Assembly: GCA_028825445.1 (NCBI GenBank)
Contig: JAPKAD010000014.1
Location: 1-52,095, forward strand
Direction of reading: 5' to 3'
Length of the DNA: 52,095 nt
Source: Octadecabacter sp.
GTDB taxonomy: Bacteria; Pseudomonadota; Alphaproteobacteria; Rhodobacterales; Rhodobacteraceae
Numbering within the stretch: the stretch's first letter is position 1; each line of letters starts with the position of its first letter. Positions 26,783-34,328 of this stretch are shown piece by piece. The notes beneath the pieces were generated by a model that was given only the letters and a program-made list of their open reading frames with translations, was not told where the DNA came from and made no database searches. The position numbers and the translations under genes were made by a program.

Positions 26783-28017
26783 CAAATCAAGACATGGTTT
26801 GGATTTTTGGCCGGATTGGCTGCTTATCTTTTGGTGGGCCAGCCGCACAAATAGCCTTGATGCAAAAAGAATTGGTCGATGACCGGCCACTGTTAAGCCA
26901 AGCAGATTTTCTGAAGGCGTTGTCGTTTTGCATGATGTTGCCTGGTCCAGAAGCCATGCAACTGGCAACCTACGCGGGCTGGAAATTAAACGGGCTTTCT
27001 GGTGGTTTAATCGCGGGCGGTCTGTTCATCCTTCCGGGTACGCTGCTGATTGGCGTGCTAGCTTTTACCTACGCCACCTTCGGTGCATTGCCGCTAGTGC
27101 AAGCTGCATTCTTAGGCATCAAAGCAGCAGTCATTATCATTGTTGTGCAAGCAATTATGAAATTGTTCAGCCGGACCTTGCAACGTACAGACCACTACAT
27201 TATTGCCGTCCTCGCGTTTACGGCTTTGTTTTTGTTTAACATACCATTTCCTGCGGTAATTTTGTTGGCAGCATCTTATGGTGCTTGGGCGTGCAGTGAT
27301 CATTCTACGGTCAAAACTATCTTGCCTTGGCAACAATCAATCGCACCAACCGTGGTAGGTGGAATCCTATGGGTGACACCACTTGTTCTGGCTTGGATCA
27401 CAGGCGCTACATTTCTTCTGACAATCGGGTTATTTTTCTCGAAACTCGCGCTGGTGACATTTGGCGGTGCTTACGCTGTACTAGCCTATATGACACAAAC
27501 GGTGGTCACTGATTACGGCTGGCTGACAACGTCACAAATGGTTGACGCACTTGGTCTGGCAGAAACTACACCCGGACCTCTTATCTTGATCACCGCATTT
27601 GTCGCCATGCTGGTGGGCACCGCAGAGGGTGGCTGGACAGTGAGTTTACTAGCCGGGTTAATGGCAGTATGGGTAACCTTCGTACCCTGTTTCATTTGGA
27701 TATTCGCGGGCGCCCCATTAATTGATTGGCTAGATGGTTACCCACGCATTCGAGCTGGATTGGCTACAATCACTGCAGCCGTTGTCGGTGTCATTGCCAA
27801 TCTGTCGCTCTGGTTTGTCGCCCACATAATGTTTACTGAGGTAGGCACAACAAATGGTCCACTGTTCATTATTGCACCTGTCTGGTCATCGTTCAATACT
27901 TCCGCCGCTTTGCTGACGCTACTTGCGGCAGCGCTTCTATTGTGGCGCAAATGGGGGATAACCCAAACACTGGCTGTAATGGCCGTTAGTGGCCTGGTTA
28001 TAGTGCAATTGACCTAA
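26779..28017 (+). CDS. chrA: Chromate transporter ChrA (CHR family)
   Basis: A 412-residue membrane protein with two homologous CHR halves. The N-terminal half starts GRIGCLSFGGPAAQIALMQ and has FCMMLPGPEAMQLATYAG; the C-terminal half repeats the pattern as KLALVTFGGAYAVLAYM and ALGLAETTPGPLILITAFVA. These GG and PGP motifs define the long-chain ChrA transporters, which export chromate using the proton gradient and give resistance; some may move sulfate-like oxyanions. The start overlaps the preceding frame (ATGA). No chrB regulator is present, so the physiological role is uncertain. sspB follows 66 bases downstream. Confidence 0.93.
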   Translation: MTNQDMVWIFGRIGCLSFGGPAAQIALMQKELVDDRPLLSQADFLKALSFCMMLPGPEAMQLATYAGWKLNGLSGGLIAGGLFILPGTLLIGVLAFTYATFGALPLVQAAFLGIKAAVIIIVVQAIMKLFSRTLQRTDHYIIAVLAFTALFLFNIPFPAVILLAASYGAWACSDHSTVKTILPWQQSIAPTVVGGILWVTPLVLAWITGATFLLTIGLFFSKLALVTFGGAYAVLAYMTQTVVTDYGWLTTSQMVDALGLAETTPGPLILITAFVAMLVGTAEGGWTVSLLAGLMAVWVTFVPCFIWIFAGAPLIDWLDGYPRIRAGLATITAAVVGVIANLSLWFVAHIMFTEVGTTNGPLFIIAPVWSSFNTSAALLTLLAAALLLWRKWGITQTLAVMAVSGLVIVQLT

Positions 28018-28083
28018 TCCACCTTTTTATCCCGCCCAGAACACCGTATGATGAACAAAATTACAAATTCGGAGCTGTCCCCC

Positions 28084-28557
28084 GTGTCCATAACAAACCA
28101 ATCCATCGATTACGGCAACTTGATGCACAAGGCGATGCGTGGTCTGATCCTTGAAGTTTTGACTGATGTCTGCAGCAAAGGCTTACCAGGAAACCATCAT
28201 TTCTTCATCACGTTTGACACCATGCATCCAGACGTCGAAATCGCTGACTGGCTGTCAGACCGTTACCCAGGTGAAATGACAATTGTAATTCAGCACCAGT
28301 ACGAAAGCCTAAAAGTTACCAATCAAGGATTTTCAATCACGCTAAGCTTTGGTGACAAGTTTGAACCTTTGTATGTACCATATAACGCAATTAAAACTTT
28401 CGTTGACCCATCAGTCGAATTTGGTTTGCGGTTTGAAGCCCAAGAAAAAGAAGATGGCAGCGCACCAGAAGCCCCAATGGATGTTATGGTCGAACCAAAA
28501 AAAGAGATGCACAAAAAAGATGCTGATATCGTTTCATTGGATCAGTTTCGCAAGTAA
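28084..28557 (+). CDS. sspB: SspB-family ClpXP adaptor, alpha type
   Basis: A 157-residue protein starting (GTG) with SITNQSIDYGNLMHKAMRG and continuing as GLPGNHHFFITFDT, EMTIVIQHQYE and FVDPSVEFGLRF, the pattern of alphaproteobacterial SspB. It delivers ssrA-tagged peptides and other clients to ClpXP. The last residues (ADIVSLDQFRK) form the ClpX-binding tail, joined to the core by a charged flexible linker. The GTG at 28084 is chosen because GGAG lies 9 bases before it and family members start just there; an ATG at 28048 is possible but has no ribosome binding site. Confidence 0.9.
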   Translation: MSITNQSIDYGNLMHKAMRGLILEVLTDVCSKGLPGNHHFFITFDTMHPDVEIADWLSDRYPGEMTIVIQHQYESLKVTNQGFSITLSFGDKFEPLYVPYNAIKTFVDPSVEFGLRFEAQEKEDGSAPEAPMDVMVEPKKEMHKKDADIVSLDQFRK

Positions 28558-28653
28558 TTTGCGTTTATAGTGCAGTTGCGAGGCACAAGACTTACCCCTA
28601 AACAGAATGCGATTTTATACAGAACCACATTCCCCCTACGTGAGGACGTTTGC

Positions 28654-30045
28654 ATGAACAACACTCGTACTGAAACCGACAGCTTTGGCCCACTCGAGGT
28701 GCAAAGTGACCGCTATTGGGGTGCGCAAACACAAAGATCTTTGATGAACTTCCCTATCGGTTGGGAAAAGCAGCCCGTAGCAATTGTACGTGCGTTAGGG
28801 GTCATTAAAAAGGCATGCGCGATGGCTAACAAAGCGTCGGGCAAACTGGATGGATCCTTAGCAGACGCTATAATTGCTGCCGCTAGCGAAGTCATCGAAG
28901 GTAAACTTGATGGCCACTTCCCGTTGGTAGTCTGGCAGACAGGGTCCGGTACGCAATCCAACATGAACGCCAACGAAGTCATCTCAAACCGTGCTATCGA
29001 AATGTTGGGAGGCACAATTGGCTCAAAAACCCCTGTTCACCCCAACGATCACTGCAACATGGGCCAGTCGTCTAACGACACATTCCCAACCGCCATGCAC
29101 ATAGCCGCGGCCATGACCACACGCGACGTCATGTTACCGGGCTTAGAAAAGCTGGCCGATGAATTGGAAAGTAAAGCCAAAAAATTCAAAGATATAATCA
29201 AGATTGGGCGCACTCATACACAAGATGCAACACCCTTAACCTTAGGGCAGGAATTTTCTGGCTACGCCAAGCAAATTCGCAACGGCATAACCCGAATTGG
29301 ACTGGCCATGCCCGGAATTTATGAATTGGCACAAGGTGGCACAGCTGTTGGCACCGGCCTGAACACAGCTAAAGGCTGGGACACTACCGTCGCTGCACAC
29401 ATAGCCGATATTGTTGAAATGCCTTTCATCACCGCTCCTAATAAATTTGAAGCGTTGGCTGCCCATGATGCAATAGTATTCATGTCTGGTGCAATCAAAT
29501 CAGTGGCGATGGCATGCTATAAAATCGCCAACGACTTACGTTTCCTTGGATCTGGACCACGATCCGGATTGGGTGAATTAATTTTACCCGAAAATGAACC
29601 TGGTAGTTCCATTATGCCAGGCAAAGTTAACCCAACGCAAGCCGAAGCCATGACACAGGTATGTGCACACATTCTTGGTAATGACGCAGCAATCGGGTTT
29701 GCAGGATCACAGGGTCACTTTGAACTCAACGTCTATAACCCTATGATGTCGTACAACCTATTACAATCTATGCAACTTCTAGGTGATGCGACAGATAGCT
29801 TCACTCTTCGGATGCTTGCAGGTACTGAGGCTAATGAAGCAAGAATTGATAAGTTGATGAAAGAGTCATTGATGCTAGTTACAGCACTCGCCCCCGAGAT
29901 TGGCTACGACAACGCTACAAAGGTCGCCAAGACCGCTCATAAGAATGGCACAACATTAAGGATCGAAGCAGTGGCTCTTGGTTTTGTTGACGAAGAAACT
30001 TTTGACCGCGTGGTACGACCCGAGGACATGATTGGCCCAAAATGA
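28654..30045 (+). CDS. fumC: Class II fumarate hydratase
   Basis: A 463-residue enzyme of the tricarboxylic acid cycle interconverting fumarate and malate; iron-independent homotetramer. Signatures: [51 protein letters not shown] with the catalytic His, and [17 protein letters not shown]. Length is normal. The ATG at 28654 is preceded by TGAGGA; earlier in-frame starts would add a tail not seen in the family. The stop overlaps the start of the DUF4169 gene, suggesting an operon of three coupled genes. Confidence 0.97.
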   Translation: MNNTRTETDSFGPLEVQSDRYWGAQTQRSLMNFPIGWEKQPVAIVRALGVIKKACAMANKASGKLDGSLADAIIAAASEVIEGKLDGHFPLVVWQTGSGTQSNMNANEVISNRAIEMLGGTIGSKTPVHPNDHCNMGQSSNDTFPTAMHIAAAMTTRDVMLPGLEKLADELESKAKKFKDIIKIGRTHTQDATPLTLGQEFSGYAKQIRNGITRIGLAMPGIYELAQGGTAVGTGLNTAKGWDTTVAAHIADIVEMPFITAPNKFEALAAHDAIVFMSGAIKSVAMACYKIANDLRFLGSGPRSGLGELILPENEPGSSIMPGKVNPTQAEAMTQVCAHILGNDAAIGFAGSQGHFELNVYNPMMSYNLLQSMQLLGDATDSFTLRMLAGTEANEARIDKLMKESLMLVTALAPEIGYDNATKVAKTAHKNGTTLRIEAVALGFVDEETFDRVVRPEDMIGPK

Positions 30046-30221
30046 CCCAAATTATTAACCTTAACAAAACAAAAAAAGACCGTGAAAGGACTGCTAAAAA
30101 GGCAGATGCGGACATGAATGCCAGAAAATTCGGCCGTACCAAAGCTGAACGTCTGGCAGAAGCCGCCCGCCAAGGCTTTGCGAAGCAGCAGCTGGATCAG
30201 TTGAAGTTTGAAGACGAATGA
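30042..30221 (+). CDS. DUF4169 small protein
   Basis: A 59-residue basic, helical protein ([20 protein letters not shown], then [15 protein letters not shown]) matching DUF4169, found beside fumC in many Rhodobacterales. Function unknown. It starts in the ATGA overlap with the fumC stop and ends in another ATGA overlap with the ribbon-helix-helix gene, so all three are translated as a coupled unit. Confidence 0.85.
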   Translation: MTQIINLNKTKKDRERTAKKADADMNARKFGRTKAERLAEAARQGFAKQQLDQLKFEDE

Positions 30222-30463
30222 CAGCTGTTCCACAGCAGCGCCCTGCTAAACATTCAGTCACACTACGCGGACATCGAACTTCCATTTCGCTAGAACCAGA
30301 ATTTTGGCAAGAATTACGGAATATCGCCACAATGCGGAAACAAACAATTAACGGATTGGTGATTGAAATTGATGAGGCCCGCATCGACATTGGCCTTGCG
30401 TCGGCAATCCGAGTTTTCGTGCTGAACACTTTAAAAAGCGAACGCATCAATTCCGTTCTGTGA
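30218..30463 (+). CDS. Ribbon-helix-helix domain protein (RHH_4)
   Basis: An 81-residue protein with the RHH_4 pattern: KHSVTLRGHRTSISLEPEFW, then NGLVIEIDEAR and LASAIRVFVLNTL. Such proteins can bind DNA as beta-sheet dimers, but this subfamily has no assigned target and may be a conserved companion of fumC in Rhodobacterales. The start overlaps the stop of DUF4169. Its 3' end overlaps the 3' end of the minus-strand P450 gene by 17 bases, so the two convergent transcripts share an end. Confidence 0.85.
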   Translation: MTAVPQQRPAKHSVTLRGHRTSISLEPEFWQELRNIATMRKQTINGLVIEIDEARIDIGLASAIRVFVLNTLKSERINSVL

Positions 30464-31790
30464 CATTAAGCCATATTCCATCTTTCGCACGCACTGTGAG
30501 ATGAGCCACTGGAACGGGGACACGAACTGTCAATTCAAAGCGAAATCGATATAACAACATCGATAATAATAATGGCCCTTCGACCATTGCAAACCCTGCG
30601 CCAATACAGACGCGAGGTCCGGCAGAAAAAGGTATATAGGCATTACGTTGGCATGATCTACCATTTTTAGTGCTCCATCGCGACGGGTCGAAACCGTCAG
30701 GATTGTCCCATAGACGTTCATGGCGATGTAGGTGCCAAGGTGACAACACGACTTGCGCTCCTTTAGGGGCAACTCGTCCACGCATTTCTTCAGGGCATTT
30801 AGTCTCACGAACCATCATCGGTACCGGAGGATACAGACGTAAACTTTCGCGAAACACGTCGTGACATAGACGCAATTTTGAAACACTCGAAAAATCTGAT
30901 GTAAGTACCGCAGCCTCAACCGCCAATCTGTCTTGCCAATCAGGATGCATCGCCAACAGATACAGCGTCCACGCCAACGCAGACGCACTCGTTTCATGTC
31001 CAGCAAGGAAGAAAATCGCTACTTGGTCAACCACTTCTTCTGTACTGAACGTCTGACCCGAGATTGGGTCAGCTGTTGTCATGATTTTGGTCAATAGATC
31101 ATCGGGCGCTGTTCCAGCATCAATTTCAAGCATCCGCTGTTGAATCAAATCAGTGATCAGACAGCGAATATCGTGCGCGGTATCTTTTGCCGTACGGCTG
31201 AAAAACTGTGGCATCCATCGTGGGCCAGAAATAAAAGCCCGTAGATTTAAAATTGGCTGCGTGCGCTGATGGTTACGAAATTTATCAAACACGACCGTCG
31301 CAGTTTGGTTCTCAATCGGGATTGAAAAGAGGGTGCGAAAAATTACGTCAGCAGCAACATGAGACATTATGGGTTCAATATCATGCACGCCTGTGTTTGC
31401 CGCCATCCGCAAAACTGCAGCCTCCCCTGCAGCATACATTGCACCATAACTGTCACGCAAACGACCACCTTCAAATGCAGGATCTATAATGCGGCGCTGA
31501 CGTTTCCAAGTTTCACCATTCGTAAGAAAGACCGAATTCCCCAACAACGGGCGCAGCCCTGCGCTAACGCGATCAGATTTCGGAAAATCATCAGGGCGTT
31601 CTTTCAAGACCCGCTTCACCAGCGCCGGATCGTTAACCAAATAACTGCGGAAAAACAGCGTTCGGAATTCCGCCATCCATGCACGGTAAAGCTTAGAAGG
31701 TTGCGCCGAAAGGATGTCTTGACGGAATAATTTAAGGTAGCGCCAAAGAGAGGTTTTGTCAGGACGTGAGGGAGGTTTTGGCGGGATCAT
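30447..31790 (-). CDS. Cytochrome P450, eukaryote-like type
   Basis: A 447-residue haem monooxygenase unlike the other P450 of this window. The I helix is FFLAGHETSASALAWTLYLL, the ExxR is in FRESLRLYPPVPMMVRE, and the haem loop is FSAGPRVCIGAGFAMVEG with the Cys at about residue 395. The FxxGxRxCxG form and the LYPPVP stretch resemble the CYP4/CYP102-like branch acting on fatty acids or large hydrophobic substrates. No N-terminal anchor is seen. The start ATG lies 32 bases inside the 3' end of the hydrolase gene, and has no ribosome binding site, so translation is probably coupled. No redox partner is adjacent. Confidence 0.92.
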   Translation of the reverse strand: MIPPKPPSRPDKTSLWRYLKLFRQDILSAQPSKLYRAWMAEFRTLFFRSYLVNDPALVKRVLKERPDDFPKSDRVSAGLRPLLGNSVFLTNGETWKRQRRIIDPAFEGGRLRDSYGAMYAAGEAAVLRMAANTGVHDIEPIMSHVAADVIFRTLFSIPIENQTATVVFDKFRNHQRTQPILNLRAFISGPRWMPQFFSRTAKDTAHDIRCLITDLIQQRMLEIDAGTAPDDLLTKIMTTADPISGQTFSTEEVVDQVAIFFLAGHETSASALAWTLYLLAMHPDWQDRLAVEAAVLTSDFSSVSKLRLCHDVFRESLRLYPPVPMMVRETKCPEEMRGRVAPKGAQVVLSPWHLHRHERLWDNPDGFDPSRWSTKNGRSCQRNAYIPFSAGPRVCIGAGFAMVEGPLLLSMLLYRFRFELTVRVPVPVAHLTVRAKDGIWLNVTERN

Positions 31791-33087
31791 AATTCATACT
31801 GGTAAACTTGGACGCGGGAACGTCAATGCGAGATTTGGAATGGGCGCGACCTTCAAAGCGTTCTGCTAGTGTTTGCGGCCCTGCAGTAATCCTAAAGTAA
31901 TCGTAATCGCGCACTTGGTCAAATGCACAAAGATACTGAAAATGCCGACGAAAAAATTTCCAGCGTAGCTCTTTCCAACGTTTAGCACTTAGGCTTTGTG
32001 TAAAGGCTGCTGAAATCACCAAAGGCCATTTTTGCTTATTTGGGGCCACGCCAGATACCGCAACCGGATCACACAACGCAAACGCGCAACCGTCCCCTGG
32101 AGCTGTGACGTCAATCCAAACCAATTCATCACGAGTGGACAGATAATGCAGATCTGCTCGCAAACGATCCGCTTTTGGTAGGAAACTGACCATGGGGACT
32201 ACCTGCCCAAGACTTAGAAAACTAAGCGCAGGAACGCTTTTCCGTGCCCCGCCATCGCGGATTAAATCCGCTAGGATCGAAACAGCCAAATGTGCACCAG
32301 AAGAATGGCCTACGATCAAAACTTCGTCCACATTTTTTTCAAGAGCACAAGTGATAGTACTGCGAAACTCAGCCATCCGGACTTCTAGATCGGGCAGGTT
32401 TGCGCCTTCTGCTTGGCAAGAATAGGCAAAATCGTGCATCAAATAATATGCTAAAAACTTACCATCTTTTTTTTTGAACCACTGCAAAGTCAAAACCGCA
32501 ATCCATACACCTATCGTCCACTGCACCACTGTGCAGCCAACACTTATCCATGTTAAAATAAAACCTGACCATTCATTGCTTATCAAAGTCATCATTGCGC
32601 GCGAGCAAATCGTTGACGTCCAGCCCAACAAACTGCCTGCAAAAAAACCAAGTAAAACGGCGACCAACAGTTGAAAGCTTAACATTCCAACAGGGTACAA
32701 AGCAGCAATAACAGGCCCTTTGCGCAACCACATCAATCGGCGCAGAGTACCTGATCCAATATAGATAATAGCCGTTCGCACTAACTGCAGGTAGGTTGCA
32801 GGAATCGTAGACATCATCGAATTGCGCACAATATCAGACCACACCAGTACCTCAAACTTCACATCAATGGATTGTCCATCCATTTGCGATTTCACCCACC
32901 AGCCGTAATGCTTACCCTTTTTAGGCGCAATCCCAATATTATAGCCAGAAATGGAAGATTGTGCAGCAGATTCAGTTCGATACAATTCACGATAGCGACG
33001 TGGATGAACTGGATCATAGCCCGGAATAAAGAATACCTTTCGATTTCTGACGATCCGTTTATGGGGTAATTGTGATGTTTGTGCCAT
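31759..33087 (-). CDS. Membrane-embedded alpha/beta hydrolase-like protein
   Basis: A 442-residue protein, not assigned to a named family. Near the N terminus KVFFIPGYDPVHPRRY looks like the third strand and oxyanion loop of an alpha/beta hydrolase, then two to three hydrophobic helices occur around residues 125-155 and 175-205, and then VLIVGHSSGAHLAVSIL, a nucleophile elbow with Ser at about residue 262. The hydrolase fold therefore seems split by a membrane insert. The ATG at 33087 is preferred; a GTG 8 codons earlier is possible. It overlaps the P450 by 32 bases, suggesting joint work on a lipid-like substrate. The histidine and acid of a triad cannot be fixed by eye. Confidence 0.75.
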   Translation of the reverse strand: MAQTSQLPHKRIVRNRKVFFIPGYDPVHPRRYRELYRTESAAQSSISGYNIGIAPKKGKHYGWWVKSQMDGQSIDVKFEVLVWSDIVRNSMMSTIPATYLQLVRTAIIYIGSGTLRRLMWLRKGPVIAALYPVGMLSFQLLVAVLLGFFAGSLLGWTSTICSRAMMTLISNEWSGFILTWISVGCTVVQWTIGVWIAVLTLQWFKKKDGKFLAYYLMHDFAYSCQAEGANLPDLEVRMAEFRSTITCALEKNVDEVLIVGHSSGAHLAVSILADLIRDGGARKSVPALSFLSLGQVVPMVSFLPKADRLRADLHYLSTRDELVWIDVTAPGDGCAFALCDPVAVSGVAPNKQKWPLVISAAFTQSLSAKRWKELRWKFFRRHFQYLCAFDQVRDYDYFRITAGPQTLAERFEGRAHSKSRIDVPASKFTSMNYDPAKTSLTS

Positions 33088-33150
33088 CGTGATTCGGTCC
33101 CTGGTTATCACACAGTATAAACATGAATTTTGACAGAATTAAAAAAATCA

Positions 33151-33906
33151 CTAACCAAAAAACGCAAGAAACGGCAGCGCCTCAAGCATCCAGAATGCAA
33201 AAATCGACATGAAACCGGTAGCCATCGCCAGCCCAACAATTATCAATAACACACCAGAGGTTTTCTCGATCAATTCCATATTGCGTTTCATCCAGGCCAT
33301 TGGTCCTTTCATTTGCGGAAAAAATGCAGCGACCAACACAAACGGCACACCAAGTCCAAAAGCATAAACACTTAGCAGCAGCACGCCCTTGCTGACGTCC
33401 GCATGGCTCCCTGCGAGGCTAAGGATCGCGCTCAGAATTGGACCAAGACACGGCGTCCATCCAAAAGCAAATGCAAGCCCTAGAAAGTAGGCACCAAAAG
33501 CTGACCCGCCCTGATCACCCGCTTCCATACGAATTTCACGGTCAAGGAATTTCAAACGGAACAGACCAAAAAAATGCAGACCAAAGATGATCACAACAAC
33601 GCCTGCCCCAACCTCAAGAAGCGGACGGAAAGACGCAAACGCGCGACCAATTGCAGAGGCCCCCGCACCAAGGATCAAAAATACCGTCGATAGGCCTAGG
33701 ACAAAAAACAAAGACGCCACAACCACGCGCAGACGCACGGCACGATTATCTTCCATGTCAGTGACACTGACACCACCCATATAGGCGAGATAGGGCGGCA
33801 CAATTGGCAACACACAGGGGCTTAAGAAAGACAAAATGCCTGCCAAAAATGCTATTAAAAGCGCAGGAAAAAGTGACGCTACTAAGAAAGTTTCAGTTTC
33901 AAACAT
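33151..33906 (-). CDS. ccdA: Cytochrome c biogenesis protein CcdA
   Basis: A 251-residue, six-helix membrane protein carrying reducing power from cytoplasmic thioredoxin to periplasmic thiol proteins, needed for cytochrome c maturation. The paired redox cysteines are in LSFLSPCVLPIVPPYLAY (Cys31, helix 1) and FGWTPCLGPILSAILS (helix 4). Length is normal. The ATG is preceded by AAGGAAGG. It sits upstream of the hydrolase on the same strand with a 63-base gap; co-transcription is possible. Electron-transfer P450s nearby may be coincidental. Confidence 0.95.
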   Translation of the reverse strand: MFETETFLVASLFPALLIAFLAGILSFLSPCVLPIVPPYLAYMGGVSVTDMEDNRAVRLRVVVASLFFVLGLSTVFLILGAGASAIGRAFASFRPLLEVGAGVVVIIFGLHFFGLFRLKFLDREIRMEAGDQGGSAFGAYFLGLAFAFGWTPCLGPILSAILSLAGSHADVSKGVLLLSVYAFGLGVPFVLVAAFFPQMKGPMAWMKRNMELIEKTSGVLLIIVGLAMATGFMSIFAFWMLEALPFLAFFG

Positions 33907-34250
33907 AAGCCTTCCTTAACTGTCTCAACCACCCACGTCACGGTGCAGATAGTCACATCACCGTTGAAATGTGTTTCAATACTTTCACAATATACTTCAA
34001 AGCTATGGGCATTTGTGTCTATGCGGCGCACATTTAGAACTTGGCTAATATTGTTAATACGCAGAAATGAAGCCTCACTTAGCCGTTTTGAAAGTCAAAA
34101 TATAATCTGCAATACCACCAAACCTAACTGTTAATGTTTGGGCAGATAATCCAATCATGATAAAAAATGTCACGCTCGTTTGCGTATAAGCGGAACACAA
34201 TTTGGCACTTGAAATAAACAATAATTTTACAACATCAAGCAAACGATAAA
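33907..34250. other. Gene-free stretch between ccdA and the rne terminator
   Basis: AT-rich, with no supported gene. It should contain the ccdA promoter on the minus strand. A 72-codon open frame on the minus strand at 34075-34293 overlaps the rne terminator and is not called. Confidence 0.45.
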
Positions 34251-34291
34251 GAAAAAAGAAACCCCGCCATTGGTAAACGAAGCGGAGTTTC
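34251..34291 (-). terminator. Rho-independent terminator of rne
   Basis: On the minus strand GAAACTCCGC pairs with GCGGGGTTTC (10 bp, one T-G wobble), followed by TTTTTTC. It lies 38 bases after the rne stop. Confidence 0.85.
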
Positions 34292-34328
34292 ATTACAGCG
34301 TTTTAGCTAGAATTGTTTATTATAAACA

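Noticed and set aside
34075-34293. Minus-strand 72-codon frame between ccdA and rne
   Set aside because: It contains the rne terminator hairpin and has no ribosome binding site.
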